Positions 52,410 to 61,082 are shown, numbered from the stretch's first letter. The stretch: DNA of 64,000 bases from JACVRN01 sp036389255 (GCA_036389255.1 DASVQI010000041.1:310001-374000), one strand, 5' to 3'. Notes: a model not told the origin generated them from the sequence alone. Translations and numbers: made by a program.

Positions 52410-52778
52410 TCAGGAAAAGAGCGCGAGCGCAGCGTGCGGCAGGTTGCTCAGGAACGCTATGGCAGTCTCAGGCCCATCCCAGCCGAGGGCCGAAAGCCCC
52501 GTGGCCGCGTGCACGAGCATAAGCAGGAGGTAGACGCCGAGCGCGGCCTTCAGGCCGAAGCGCGCAAGCGGCAGATAAGAGCAGCGATAGAGGACTATGG
52601 CCGCGAAGGCTCCCATGAGAAGCTTGAAGCCCAGAAACGGCGCGTCGCCCATCTCCAGAAGCCGCGCCATCAACGCGTTGCCTTCCGTAGCCAGATTGGC
52701 GCGCACCCAAATGAGCGTGAGTTGCGCGTCCAGCGCGTTCAGACCGAAGAGCAAAAGGCTTTGATAAAGGGCACTCAT
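52410..52778 (-). CDS. DUF5658-like small membrane protein
   Basis: A 122-residue protein with about four membrane segments: SLLLFGLNALDAQLTLIWV, GFKLLMGAFAAIVLY, LKAALGVYLLLMLVHAA and AFLSNLPHAALALF. The charged motif NALDAQLT in the first helix and the loop LATEGNALMARLLEMG match the DUF5658 pattern. Function unknown. A terminator lies 57 nt upstream of its ATG. Confidence 0.65.
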   Translation of the reverse strand: MSALYQSLLLFGLNALDAQLTLIWVRANLATEGNALMARLLEMGDAPFLGFKLLMGAFAAIVLYRCSYLPLARFGLKAALGVYLLLMLVHAATGLSALGWDGPETAIAFLSNLPHAALALFS

Positions 52779-52834
52779 CGAAGCTTGTGCCTCCTTCGCG
52801 GCAAACTTTGTTTAACTCTCGCCCCCTTAAAGTC

Positions 52835-52869
52835 CGAAACCCCCAAACCTGAATGGCTTGGGGGTTTCG
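52835..52869 (-). terminator. Terminator of the cysE unit
   Basis: CGAAACCCCCAA (52835-52846) and TTGGGGGTTTCG (52858-52869), a 12-bp perfect stem. It lies about 100 nt after the cysE stop on the minus strand, upstream of the DUF5658-like gene. The T-run is weak. Confidence 0.6.
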
Positions 52870-52970
52870 CTCGTTTACGGGAGTAACGAGACGAGAAACG
52901 CCTAACTTTGTACTTAAAAGATATTCCTAATAGCCGGCGGCTTCCAAAGAATCGCTCGCGCCCGAAAAGC

Positions 52971-53885
52971 TCAGGATGCCGCGCGCTGGTCTGGGGTGAT
53001 AATGCGCAAGTTTGGGGATTCCTGAACGACTCTGGTTCCGGGCGGGACTGAGTGCGTGAGCCAGACGTTGCCGCCTATCACGCTCCCGCGCCCGATGACG
53101 GTGTCGCCGCCGAGGATGGTTGCGCCGGCGTATATGACTACGTCGTCTTCTATGGTCGGGTGGCGCTTGGTGTTGCGAATAAGCTCGCCTTTGGAGTCCT
53201 TGTCGAAGGAGAAAGCGCCGAGGGTCACGCCCTGATAGAGCTTGACGTTGTTGCCTATGATTGCCGTGCCACCGATGACGACGCCCGTGCCGTGGTCTAT
53301 GAAGAAGTGCGAGCCAATCTGCGTGCCCGGATGAATATCAATCCCCGTGCGGTAGTGCGCGTGCTCGGTCATGATGCGCGGGATGAGCGGGACTTTCATC
53401 GTGTAGAGCACATGCGCCAGCCTGTAGACCATCACGGCGTAGATGCTCGGATAGCTGAAGATGATTTCGTCGTAGCAGGTGGCGGCAGGGTCGCCCTCAT
53501 AGGCCGCCTCGACGTCGGTTGCCAGTATCTCTCGCAGGCGCGGCAGCTCCGACAGAAAGCAGGCCGCGCAATCGGAAGCCTCCTTGTCAGTCACCTCGCA
53601 ATGCTCGCCCACGGTTTTGCCGTGGCCTATGGCGCGGTGAATCTGCTCGGCCATGATTTCGTGGAGCCAAGCCATGCGGGCTTCCACGTGAAGCCTGATG
53701 CTGGCGGCCGTCAATCCCTGCGCGCCGATGTAGCCCGGAAACAGAAGCTCGTGAATCGTCATCAGCACGCGCACAATCTCTGCGTGCGAGGGCAACGGCT
53801 GGCGGTCTAGGTGATGAATCTTCGTCCCGCCCGCCGTGTACGACTCGAACAGTTCCTCTGTAGCCCGATGAAGCTTCTCGCTCAT
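52971..53885 (-). CDS. cysE: Serine O-acetyltransferase (EpsC-type CysE)
   Basis: A 304-residue left-handed beta-helix acetyltransferase making O-acetylserine for cysteine synthesis. The N-terminal helical domain is of the long EpsC type. The hexapeptide part has IDIHPGTQIGSHFFIDHGTGVVIGG, IGNNVKLYQGVTLGA and the arm-like loop FSFDKDSKGELIRNTKRHPTI. The catalytic His is in FFIDHGTG. A word-repeat element precedes its ATG on the minus strand. No cysK is in the window. Confidence 0.9.
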   Translation of the reverse strand: MSEKLHRATEELFESYTAGGTKIHHLDRQPLPSHAEIVRVLMTIHELLFPGYIGAQGLTAASIRLHVEARMAWLHEIMAEQIHRAIGHGKTVGEHCEVTDKEASDCAACFLSELPRLREILATDVEAAYEGDPAATCYDEIIFSYPSIYAVMVYRLAHVLYTMKVPLIPRIMTEHAHYRTGIDIHPGTQIGSHFFIDHGTGVVIGGTAIIGNNVKLYQGVTLGAFSFDKDSKGELIRNTKRHPTIEDDVVIYAGATILGGDTVIGRGSVIGGNVWLTHSVPPGTRVVQESPNLRIITPDQRAAS

Positions 53886-53887
53886 AA

Positions 53888-53952
53888 GACAGCATTCAGC
53901 AGCCAGCTATCGGCGGTCAGCGTCGGGAGCTTTTAGCCGATGGCTGATTGCT
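53888..53952. repeat. Word-repeat palindrome, CAGCTATCGGCGGTCAGC type
   Basis: The left arm CAGCATTCAGCAGCCAGC plus CTATCGGCGG; the right arm TAGCCGATGGCTGATTGCT (53934-53952) inverts the CAGC-TATCGG words. It fills the cysE to 53954 gap. Confidence 0.65.
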
Positions 53953-53953
53953 T

Positions 53954-54211
53954 CTATTCAATCTGTATATTCCTGTCCGTAGCTATGCCGCGAGCCTTCA
54001 TGATTACGTCGTCGTCAACCGGCTCGACGGCGTTCATCCACGAGGCCACCTGCTCTATGGGGCGGCCGAGCGCGACGGCCAGCTTCTCGTCGCTTCCTTC
54101 AAAGCCGTTGTCGCGCAGCCGCTTTAAGATTGCCCGCGCTTCCGTTTGATCCGTGCCCTTGTCGTCAACGGGGCCTCCCGTTTTAGCCTGCGTCTCTCCC
54201 TGTTCACTCAT
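53954..54211 (-). CDS. Hypothetical acidic protein coupled to an HMA-domain gene
   Basis: An 85-residue acidic protein. After a polar tail (MSEQGETQAKTGGPVDDKG) a small helical region reads ARAILKRLRDNGFEGSDEKLAVALGRPIEQVASWM, close to a helix-turn-helix-like outline, and then VEPVDDDVIMKARGIA. Its ATG overlaps the HMA gene stop by 4 nt (54208-54211), so the two are translationally coupled. I do not recognise it. Confidence 0.65.
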   Translation of the reverse strand: MSEQGETQAKTGGPVDDKGTDQTEARAILKRLRDNGFEGSDEKLAVALGRPIEQVASWMNAVEPVDDDVIMKARGIATDRNIQIE

Positions 54212-54444
54212 GCTCCCACCTCGCTTTGCGATTCACCGGAAATAGTTGCCTTGTACCCAAGGTCTTGAATCTTCTTGACGATAGTGCTCTGCTGCACAGC
54301 GTTTTCGTCGAAATTGACTATGGCTGTCTTGCGCTGGAAAGTTACGTCCACGTCGCGCACGCCCGCCGTCTCTTCCAGCGTCTCCTTTATGTCCGCCGCG
54401 CAGGAATCGCAGTGCATCCCTTCTATATTAAACTCGGCTTTCAC
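54208..54444 (-). CDS. Heavy-metal-associated domain protein (CopZ-like)
   Basis: A 78-residue single HMA domain: FNIEGMHCDSCAADIKETLEE with the metal-binding MxCxxC, VTFQRKTAIVNFDENAV and IVKKIQDLGYKATI. It should bind Cu(I) or a similar soft metal and hand it to a P-type ATPase, which is not in the window. It is the first gene of a two-gene minus-strand unit with the acidic protein. Confidence 0.88.
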   Translation of the reverse strand: MKAEFNIEGMHCDSCAADIKETLEETAGVRDVDVTFQRKTAIVNFDENAVQQSTIVKKIQDLGYKATISGESQSEVGA

Positions 54445-54579
54445 TTTCGCCTCCCTGTCAGAGAAAAGTCCACGCTCCTGCGACCTCGGCCCCGGTCAGG
54501 CAAAAGATAATGCCGGAGTCTATCTGGATAAACTGCCCGGCCCGGTCTGTTCGCAGGTGACTGTTGCAGCGTATTATAG

Positions 54580-54661
54580 AAGGCAAATGCTAAAAGGTAA
54601 AAGGCCGGGAGGCGTTGATTCATTTATTCACCGGTTCATTGAATCAATGAAAGAGTGAACC
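54580..54661. repeat. Composite repeat: AAAAGGTAAAAGG arm next to a TTCACCGGTTCATTGA palindrome
   Basis: 54580-54605 resembles one arm of the 2701/29497 family. 54613-54661 repeats GTTGATTCATTTATTCAC, CGGTTCATTGAATCAATG and AGAGTGAACC, with CGGTTCA and TGAACC inverse. It is immediately upstream of prmC. Related to 16035-16079 and 58795-58827. Confidence 0.65.
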
Positions 54662-54676
54662 GTTGAGCCAATTATC

Positions 54677-55540
54677 ATGAGGGCTGTTTCCATAGCGGAG
54701 GCCACGCTCGGGGCTACGCAAGTGCTGAGGCGGGCGGGCGTGCCTGAATCCAGACGCGAAGCCGCGTCTCTGCTGGCGCATGTGCTGGGGTGCGACCGCA
54801 CTTTTCTCATCACGCACGCCGAAGAGGAAGTTTCCGCAGAGGCGCTTGCCTCCTTCCGCTCTCTGTTGGAGCGCAGGGCCGGGGGCGAGCCCTTACAGTA
54901 CATCACCGGCCACACAGCTTTCTTCAAGCTCGATTTTGAAGTGACGCCCGCCGTTCTGATTCCGCGACCGGAAACGGAGCTGCTGTTAGAGACGGCGCTA
55001 GACCTGCTTCGGGAGATGAAAGCGCCGCTCGTCTGCGATGTGGGGACTGGCTCCGGCTGCGTCATCATCTCGATTCTTCATGAGATAGAAGCGGCGCGGG
55101 GCCTCGGCTTAGACATCTCCGAAGGCGCGCTCGATGTAGCCCGGCGCAACGCGCGGCGACACAATGTTGAAGAGCGACTCTCTTTAATCCTCTCCGACTG
55201 CTTCGACGCGCTGGGTGAAACTGACACGCGCTTTGACATGATAGTCTCCAATCCGCCGTACGTGGCGGAGGACGCGCTCAAAGGTCTTCAAAGAGAGGTG
55301 CGGGACTTCGAGCCGCGCCTTGCCCTGACGCCGGGCGGCGACGGCCTCAGAATCATACGCCGTCTCATGAGCGAAGCCCCCGCCCTCCTGAAAAGTGGCG
55401 GCCACCTGCTCATGGAGATAGGCTTCGACCAGCACGAAGCGGTCAGAAAATTGATTGAGCCTAGAACTTGGGAGCTTCTGGATATACACCTTGACCTGCA
55501 AGGCATCCCCCGCACCGTGGCGTTAAGGAGAAGAAGCTAG
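54677..55540 (+). CDS. prmC: Peptide chain release factor N5-glutamine methyltransferase
   Basis: A 287-residue HemK/PrmC SAM-dependent methyltransferase that methylates the GGQ glutamine of release factors. The N-terminal helical domain has RREAASLLAHVLG and GEPLQYITGHTAFF. SAM motif I is CDVGTGSGCVIISI, and the substrate motif is IVSNPPYVAED (about residues 188-198). prfA is not adjacent. The ATG is 16 nt after the repeat. The next gene, murA, is 261 nt further on. Confidence 0.93.
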   Translation: MRAVSIAEATLGATQVLRRAGVPESRREAASLLAHVLGCDRTFLITHAEEEVSAEALASFRSLLERRAGGEPLQYITGHTAFFKLDFEVTPAVLIPRPETELLLETALDLLREMKAPLVCDVGTGSGCVIISILHEIEAARGLGLDISEGALDVARRNARRHNVEERLSLILSDCFDALGETDTRFDMIVSNPPYVAEDALKGLQREVRDFEPRLALTPGGDGLRIIRRLMSEAPALLKSGGHLLMEIGFDQHEAVRKLIEPRTWELLDIHLDLQGIPRTVALRRRS

Positions 55541-55581
55541 AGTTTAACAGCCGCTTTTGCCAGCCCCAGCGCCTCTGTCTT

Positions 55582-55821
55582 TTAGCTTTTTTCTTTTTTA
55601 TCTCCCGTGGTAAAATCCGCGAGTCTTTCCGTCTCAATTACCGGAGTTCCAGTCTTCGTCTCTGCTTGCTCCAGAGGCAATGTTTCGGTGTCGGTGGAGA
55701 AGCGGGCGCGCGTAGCTTTCCGTGGATTTTGCGCGCCGAGTTGTCCTGTAGGATTTTGCTGGATAAGGCTAGCCGGGACGTAATGAAGGAGAGTTTCCTC
55801 GATGGATAAATTCCGAATCAA
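55582..55821 (-). CDS. Doubtful 79-residue frame opposite the murA leader
   Basis: A TTG-start frame on the minus strand that would overlap the first 20 nt of murA. The product has no hydrophobic segment and many Thr, Glu and Lys (RLADFTTGDKKEKS at the end). It resembles no family I know and has no clear ribosome-binding site. It fills a 260-nt gap, the only reason to list it. Confidence 0.2.
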   Translation of the reverse strand: MIRNLSIEETLLHYVPASLIQQNPTGQLGAQNPRKATRARFSTDTETLPLEQAETKTGTPVIETERLADFTTGDKKEKS

Positions 55822-57133
55822 AGGCGGACGCCCGCTTCATGGGCGCGTTCAGATTAGCGGCGCGAAGAACAGCGCGCTGCCTTGCATGGCGGCGGCGCTT
55901 CTGACGCCGGAGACGGTCATACTGCACAACATCCCGTACGTGCGCGACATCATTACGCAGCGCCGTCTGCTGGAGGATTTGGGCGCAACCGTATTGACGC
56001 CGGAGCTTCGCACGCACAAGATAACGGCCTCTCACATAGAGCTTTTCGAAGCGCCCTACGAGCTTGTCAAGACCATGCGGGCGAGCGTACTCGCGCTGGG
56101 GCCGCTCCTTGCGCGCTTCGGCAAAGCGAGGGTGTCTCTTCCGGGCGGCTGCGCCATAGGCACGCGCCCCATAGACCTTCACCTTGCGGGCTTTCAACTT
56201 CTGGGCGCTACCGTCAAGCTGGAATCGGGCGACGTGGTGGCGCGCGCGCCTCGCGGGGGACGCCTTCGCGGCGCAGAGATGCGGTTTGAAAAAGTGACGG
56301 TCACGGGCACGGAGAACCTTATGATGGCGGCAACACTCGCCAAGGGCACGACCATCATGCACAACTCGGCCTGCGAGCCCGAGATAGTTGACTTGGCGGA
56401 GCTATTAAACAGCATGGGAGCGCGCGTGCGCGGCGCTGGCACGCCCACCATCACGGTCGAAGGCGTAGAAGCGCTCGGCGGCGCGGAGCACACAATCATC
56501 CCAGACCGCATAGAGACGGGCACTTTCATTGTCGCTGCGGCCATCACTAAGGGCGAGCTTGAAATCAAGGGCTGTCGGCCTGAGCATTCCGGCGCGCTGA
56601 TAGCCAAGCTCAGAGAGGTCGGCGTAGAAATCGAAGAGGTAAATCAAAGCACGGTTCACGTCTCATGCTGTCCGAACGGCTTGCGCGCGCGCGACATTGT
56701 GACGGAGCCTCACCCGTTGTTCCCCACGGACATGCAGGCGCAGTACATGGCATTGATGACGCAGGCCGAGGGGCGCTCGGTGATTACGGAAACCATCTTC
56801 GAGAATCGCTTCATGCACGCTTCGGAGATGCAGCGCATGGGCGCTCACATACAGATTGAAGGGCACAACGCCGTAGTCGAAGGCGCAAGCCGCCTGACGG
56901 GCGCGCGCGTGCAGGCTTCAGACCTTCGCGCCTCAGCTTCGCTCGTGCTGGCGGGGCTGGCCGCTCAGGGCGAGACGACTATAGACCGTGTCTATCACAT
57001 AGACCGTGGCTACGAGAAGATAGAGGATAAGCTTAAAAGAGTGGGCGCTCACATAGAGCGCCTGCGCGATTCCGTGACCGCGCCGCTTCAGATGCCGCGC
57101 GGCATGGAAGGCGTGGCCGCCGAAATAGCCTGA
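55802..57133 (+). CDS. murA: UDP-N-acetylglucosamine 1-carboxyvinyltransferase
   Basis: A 443-residue EPT-fold enzyme starting peptidoglycan synthesis: FRIKGGRPLHGRVQISGAKN at the N-terminus with the catalytic Lys, PGGCAIGTRPIDLHLAGF with the fosfomycin-target Cys near 117, GTENLMMAATLAKGTT, PDRIETGTFIVAAA and ENRFMHASEMQRMGA. The Cys means fosfomycin sensitivity is plausible. A single copy is seen here. It precedes a HIT-family gene with a palindrome between. Confidence 0.95.
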   Translation: MDKFRIKGGRPLHGRVQISGAKNSALPCMAAALLTPETVILHNIPYVRDIITQRRLLEDLGATVLTPELRTHKITASHIELFEAPYELVKTMRASVLALGPLLARFGKARVSLPGGCAIGTRPIDLHLAGFQLLGATVKLESGDVVARAPRGGRLRGAEMRFEKVTVTGTENLMMAATLAKGTTIMHNSACEPEIVDLAELLNSMGARVRGAGTPTITVEGVEALGGAEHTIIPDRIETGTFIVAAAITKGELEIKGCRPEHSGALIAKLREVGVEIEEVNQSTVHVSCCPNGLRARDIVTEPHPLFPTDMQAQYMALMTQAEGRSVITETIFENRFMHASEMQRMGAHIQIEGHNAVVEGASRLTGARVQASDLRASASLVLAGLAAQGETTIDRVYHIDRGYEKIEDKLKRVGAHIERLRDSVTAPLQMPRGMEGVAAEIA

Positions 57134-57152
57134 AAGGCAGAGCAAAGGCAAT

Positions 57153-57239
57153 GCAGAGGTCAGAATGCAAAATGATGAATAATAAGCTAAGATAGCAGCG
57201 TTCTTTCATTCATCATTGCGGCACTCTGCGTTCATCATC
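57153..57239. repeat. Word-repeat palindrome, GCAAAATGATGAAT type
   Basis: The left arm (57153-57180) has GCAGAGGTCAGAATGCAAAA then TGATGAAT; the right arm (57208-57239) has ATTCATCATTGCGGCACTCT then GCG. It ends 4 nt before the ATG of the HIT gene. Confidence 0.75.
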
Positions 57240-57243
57240 TCTT

Positions 57244-57585
57244 ATGGATTGTCTCTTTTGTAGAATCATAGCGGGCGAGATTCCCGCAGACGTTGTGCAT
57301 CAGGACGATGTCTGTCTGGCTTTCCGCGACATCAACCCGCAGGCTCCTACGCACGTACTGGTCATTCCGCGCGAGCACATAGAATCGTTGGACGAGGCTA
57401 CACAGCGCGATGAGCGCACGCTCGGCCACCTACTGCGCGTAGCCGCCCGTGTGGCCAATCAAGAGGGACTTTCCGAGAGCGGCTACCGCACAGTCATCAA
57501 CACGGGCGCGGGCGCTGGCCAGAGCGTCTTCCACCTACACCTGCACGTCCTCGGAGGCCGCCAGATGAACTGGCCGCCCGGATAA
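57244..57585 (+). CDS. HIT-family nucleotide phosphoramidase (HinT-like)
   Basis: A 113-residue histidine-triad protein: CLFCRIIAGEIPADVVHQDD at the N-terminus with CxxC, FRDINPQAPTHVLVIPREH, and the triad SVFHLHLHVLGGRQMNWPPG. The C-terminus is the usual HinT ending. It hydrolyses adenosine phosphoramidates. CxxC near the start marks the zinc-binding HinT subset. The start follows CTT directly after the palindrome; no Shine-Dalgarno sequence is seen. Confidence 0.92.
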   Translation: MDCLFCRIIAGEIPADVVHQDDVCLAFRDINPQAPTHVLVIPREHIESLDEATQRDERTLGHLLRVAARVANQEGLSESGYRTVINTGAGAGQSVFHLHLHVLGGRQMNWPPG

Positions 57586-57617
57586 GCTTCCGCCGCAGGC
57601 GGTACTGACCTGAGTTT

Positions 57618-58751
57618 CTAATCCGTAGCGCTGGCCGCCTCTCGCTGTGCCTCTTCTATCAGCTTCTGTCCCTGCTGTTCGTCTTCCGTCTTCAATAGAG
57701 AGGTTTCGTAGCGAACGTCACCGAAGATTGTGTCCGCGACAGCTTTGACGAAGCCTAGAATGGCCGGGCCGAGGACTATGCCGGGGATGCCGAAGACGTA
57801 GACGCCCGAAACCAGCGCCAGCAGCATCCAGTAGAAGCTGAATCGTCGCGCGCCCGCGCTCGCAAGCTTTGGCCGCAAGAGCAGCGACGAGCAGATGGTC
57901 AGAGCGATTCCTATCCCAAGATAGATGGACGCGCTGACAGGCTCGTGACGAAAGACGAAGAGATAGATAGAGATTGGGACGTAGATGGCCCACTCGCCTA
58001 TGAGCGGAAAGAAGCCCGCCAGAAAGGTGACTATGGCTAGCACTATGGCGAGCGGAACGTCGAAGATGACGTTGAGTATAAAGATGACTGCGGCCTTTAT
58101 GGTCTGGTCTATGAAGACTGCGCGGAGCGCCCCTCTGAGAGCCGCCCCGACGTTCTGCGCCAGCTTCTCGTAAAGCGGCATGTACTCGCCGGGGATTCGC
58201 ACCTTTATGTAGGCACTGATGCGTATGCGCTGCGTCAGTATGTAAAAGACGGTGAAGAAGAAGAGCGCGAGCGATGCTAAGAGAAGCGCCGCGCGCTTTC
58301 GTAACTCCGCAGTGACTTCGCCCGAGCGCGTGACGGCTTCCGTGAATGCCGCCTGAAGACCTGCGCGAGTGCTCTCGCGCCTGACGGGTGCGTAGCGCTC
58401 AACGGCGCGGCTAACGGCCTCTATTATCGAATCATGTTTCTCGCTGACCAGATTCGAGTAGTCCGAAAGCTCGTACCATGCGTAGCCCGTGACGCCTAAG
58501 AGCGGGACGACTATGAGCGCGATTGTGATGATAGCGCTTCCGGCCCTTGCCCTGAGATGTCGCTCAAGCCATTCCTGTACCGGTATAAGATAGATGCCCG
58601 CGACGACTCCCAGAAGGAGCGCCACGAGCACCTGCCCGACCAGCAACATGAAGAGTCCGACCGCCAGCGCAATGACAATCCCGTAGACCAGTATGCGCTT
58701 GGCCTCCCCTATGGTCAGCTCGCTTAACCGCCTTGATTCTTCCTTCTCCAT
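57618..58751 (-). CDS. AI-2E family (PerM/YdiK) membrane transporter
   Basis: A 377-residue protein with about eight helices: VIALAVGLFMLLVGQVLVALL, SAIITIALIVVPLLGVTGYAWY and a C-terminal half with DQTIKAAVIFILNVIFDVPLAIVLAIVTFLAGFFPLIGEWAIY and GIALTICSSLLLRPKLAS. The family was named for autoinducer-2 export, and many members export other solutes. The 50-residue region after the first helices is coiled-coil-like. The substrate is unknown. Confidence 0.88.
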   Translation of the reverse strand: MEKEESRRLSELTIGEAKRILVYGIVIALAVGLFMLLVGQVLVALLLGVVAGIYLIPVQEWLERHLRARAGSAIITIALIVVPLLGVTGYAWYELSDYSNLVSEKHDSIIEAVSRAVERYAPVRRESTRAGLQAAFTEAVTRSGEVTAELRKRAALLLASLALFFFTVFYILTQRIRISAYIKVRIPGEYMPLYEKLAQNVGAALRGALRAVFIDQTIKAAVIFILNVIFDVPLAIVLAIVTFLAGFFPLIGEWAIYVPISIYLFVFRHEPVSASIYLGIGIALTICSSLLLRPKLASAGARRFSFYWMLLALVSGVYVFGIPGIVLGPAILGFVKAVADTIFGDVRYETSLLKTEDEQQGQKLIEEAQREAASATD

Positions 58752-58794
58752 GCGTAATGTTAACTATAACAGAACGCATAAAAGCAAGGCGGAG

Positions 58795-58827
58795 GAGATT
58801 GATTCAATGAACCAGTGAATCAATCTC
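58795..58827. repeat. 12-bp palindrome, GAGATTGATTCA type
   Basis: GAGATTGATTCA (58795-58806) and TGAATCAATCTC (58816-58827) are exact inverse copies with a 9-nt loop. The same TTGATTCA word occurs at 16035-16079 and 54613-54661. It lies between two minus-strand genes. Confidence 0.75.
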
Positions 58828-58830
58828 TTC

Positions 58831-59649
58831 TTACTTGATGATTCTGGCCGTGAGGACGACTATCAGTCCCTTGTCCTGCATGGTGGTGGTGCCGACGACT
58901 ACCTTTTCGCCTTCGCGCATGCTGACGGGAGTCTCGAATCCTACCCTTTCAAACTGAATCTGTCCGGTAGTGACCTCTACGGGAATCCTCATGTTGAAGT
59001 TAAATGCCCCTATCTGAATGGTGGCGGTGGACGGCGTCGTCCCGTCAATCTTAATCTGCCGGGCAGTGTACTCATAGAAGATTGGACTGTTGCTCGCAGG
59101 GCCCGAGGTCATTAATTTGAAATCCGCCACCCCCTTGTTGCTGATGCCCGTGGAGCCCTCTTTAGAACGCAGCACCGCCGAAGTCATCAGGGAGTAGTTC
59201 TTATAGTTGAGCGTGGCCTGCAACTGCCTGACGACATCGCTCACCTCCAAGGGGAAAGGGTTCGGGGTGGCCGCCGCAGTGTTGGTGGCGATGAGTATGT
59301 GAACGTGAAACTCTATGCCCGGCGTGGGCGGGACGGGCGTGTCCAGCCGCCTTATAGCCTCTTCTATGGTGGCTATGTTTTCGGGGAAGTCGCGCACCGT
59401 GATGGTGTTGAATTCATTGTTGACGGACATGTTCGCGCCGCCCGCCCCGCTTCCCAGAAGCCTTATGACTGCAAGCAGGTTCTCCGGGTCTCTGTGCCTA
59501 ATCTCGAAGACGCGGTTCCTGAGCCCTGCCCTTGCGACGGGGCTTTCGGGGCTGGGCTGCGACTGCGGCGTCCCCTGCCCGAGCGCCGTAGAACTCATTG
59601 CTAGGCAGAGAACAATCACCGCCAGCTTAATCTGTTTGATGGAAAACAT
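58831..59649 (-). CDS. Exported secretin-N-domain-like protein
   Basis: A 272-residue protein with signal peptide (QIKLAVIVLCLAMSSTALG). Residues 45-110 resemble the N1/NolW ring domain of type II/IV secretins (FEIRHRDPENLLAVIRLL, NNEFNTITVRDFPENIATIEEAIRRLD). The C-terminal part is beta-rich and ends GEKVVVGTTTMQDKGLIVVL, like the end of a secretin but without the long secretin barrel. A ribosome-binding site AGGAGGTC precedes the ATG. It is third in the sigma/anti-sigma operon and may be an envelope-stress output or sensor partner. Confidence 0.75.
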   Translation of the reverse strand: MFSIKQIKLAVIVLCLAMSSTALGQGTPQSQPSPESPVARAGLRNRVFEIRHRDPENLLAVIRLLGSGAGGANMSVNNEFNTITVRDFPENIATIEEAIRRLDTPVPPTPGIEFHVHILIATNTAAATPNPFPLEVSDVVRQLQATLNYKNYSLMTSAVLRSKEGSTGISNKGVADFKLMTSGPASNSPIFYEYTARQIKIDGTTPSTATIQIGAFNFNMRIPVEVTTGQIQFERVGFETPVSMREGEKVVVGTTTMQDKGLIVVLTARIIK

Positions 59650-59683
59650 TATGACCTCCTAATCGGTATCAGCTATCTAACTA

Positions 59684-60424
59684 CTAATCGCTTGTTTTTC
59701 TTCCCAGCCAGATGATGCGTATGTTCGGGTCGCCCGTCTGAATATCCATTCGCGCAACTACCTGCCTAGATGCTTCGTCGGCGCTTGTGCCGCCTGTCTG
59801 TGTCCCTGCCCGCTCCGCGTTGGAACCGGCTGAATCAATGGTTCGAGTAGAAGAGGCAGCAGAAGAGGCTTCAGTGGGCGCTCTTTCCACGGCTGCGCGC
59901 ACAGACCTTCGCCGCGATGCGTTGCGCGCAACAAAGCTCGTCCGGCCCGCACCGTTGCTTGTAACCTCATTGCTGACGGGGCGCACCTCATCGAAGGCGG
60001 CTGGCATGTCGAAACTAAAATTCGCCATGCCAATCTCTATGGCCGCGAGGCCCGTCTCATCCTTTATGAGCGAGCGGTAGAGGGCGAAGGAGAGCCCGCA
60101 GAAGAGAGCAAGTGTCACAAGGGAAGCTGCAAGCGCCGGGCGCATGGTAAAGAAGGCCCGTAGCGTCCGGAAAGCCGCAGGCCGCGCCGCAGGCTTCGAG
60201 CTTATCTCGCGCATGACAGCGCCGCGTAGCTGCTCATAGAACTCCGCGCCGAATTCCGGCACGGCGAAATTGCGCAGCCTCTGCTGGCTCACGGCAAACT
60301 CTTTCTCCAGCCGACGGCAATCGTCGCAGGCTGAAAGATGAGCGCCGACCTGTGTAGCCTCCGCCGTGGACAAATCGCCTTCGACGTAGAGCGGTAAAAG
60401 CTTTTCAATCTTCGTGCAGTTCAT
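59684..60424 (-). CDS. Anti-sigma factor, zinc-finger (zf-HC2) membrane protein
   Basis: A 246-residue protein. The N-terminal zinc-binding anti-sigma domain has LLPLYVEGDLSTAEATQVGAH with the H-x3-C-x2-C pattern HLSACDDC. A membrane helix (ALAASLVTLALFCGLSFALY, about 92-112) follows, and then a periplasmic region rich in Ser, Thr and Ala. It starts 4 nt after the ECF sigma gene stop and should hold that sigma factor inactive at the membrane until an envelope signal arrives. Confidence 0.87.
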   Translation of the reverse strand: MNCTKIEKLLPLYVEGDLSTAEATQVGAHLSACDDCRRLEKEFAVSQQRLRNFAVPEFGAEFYEQLRGAVMREISSKPAARPAAFRTLRAFFTMRPALAASLVTLALFCGLSFALYRSLIKDETGLAAIEIGMANFSFDMPAAFDEVRPVSNEVTSNGAGRTSFVARNASRRRSVRAAVERAPTEASSAASSTRTIDSAGSNAERAGTQTGGTSADEASRQVVARMDIQTGDPNIRIIWLGRKTSD

Positions 60425-60428
60425 CTTC

Positions 60429-61082
60429 TTATCTTCCCCCGGCCTTGAGAAACCTCTCGCAGTAGCGCTTTATCTTGGTTCGACCCGAAGATATTTGCGA
60501 GCGAACGGTGGCGGCGCGCGTGCCCATAATCTGCGCCACCTCTTCCGTAGAAAACCCTTCCATGTCGCGCAGGACAAGCGCGTTGCGCTCCTTTTCCGAG
60601 AGCGACGAAAGCGCGCGTGTGACTATGAAGCGTTCCTGAGCTTCTATGGCGCGCGTCTCGGTGTTGTCGGGCGCGGGCATAGTCTCAAGCAAGCCTTCCT
60701 CCAACTCCGTCTCGTAGGAGATGAAGGCCGCGTGGCCGCCGTGCGTGCGCTTGCGCGAGATGTCGCGGCAGACGTTGACGGTTATGCGATAGAGCCAGCC
60801 GGAAAAATTCTGGTCTTGCCGGAACGTCCCCAGATACTTGTAGGCTCTAAGGAAAACCTCCTGCGCGGCGTCTCGCGCGTCCTCCCGGTCGCCAAGGATT
60901 CGCCATGCGGTCGCCACCACTCGCCGCTCCGTGCAGAGCATTATCTGCTCGAAGGCAGAGGTGTCGCCCGCGCGTGCCCGCTCTACAAGCGGCGCTAAAT
61001 ACGGCTCTTTCCCCTCCGGCGCGTGTGTGCCCGGATTCAGCTTTTCCGTCATGAGAGCGATTTCAGCGACCCCGTTTATCAT
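60429..61082 (-). CDS. ECF sigma factor (RpoE-like)
   Basis: A 217-residue sigma70-family extracytoplasmic-function factor. Region 2 reads DTSAFEQIMLCTERRVVATAWRILGD, DAAQEVFLRAYKYLGTFR and NFSGWLYRITVNVCRD. Region 4 reads LSEKERNALVLRDMEGFSTEEVAQIM and TVRSQISSGRTKIKRY. There is no extra C-terminal domain. ATG at 61082 or 61052 could start it; the first has a purine-rich AGAAGAG just upstream. The promoter was not found by eye. It heads the sigma/anti-sigma/secretin-like operon. Confidence 0.93.
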   Translation of the reverse strand: MINGVAEIALMTEKLNPGTHAPEGKEPYLAPLVERARAGDTSAFEQIMLCTERRVVATAWRILGDREDARDAAQEVFLRAYKYLGTFRQDQNFSGWLYRITVNVCRDISRKRTHGGHAAFISYETELEEGLLETMPAPDNTETRAIEAQERFIVTRALSSLSEKERNALVLRDMEGFSTEEVAQIMGTRAATVRSQISSGRTKIKRYCERFLKAGGR

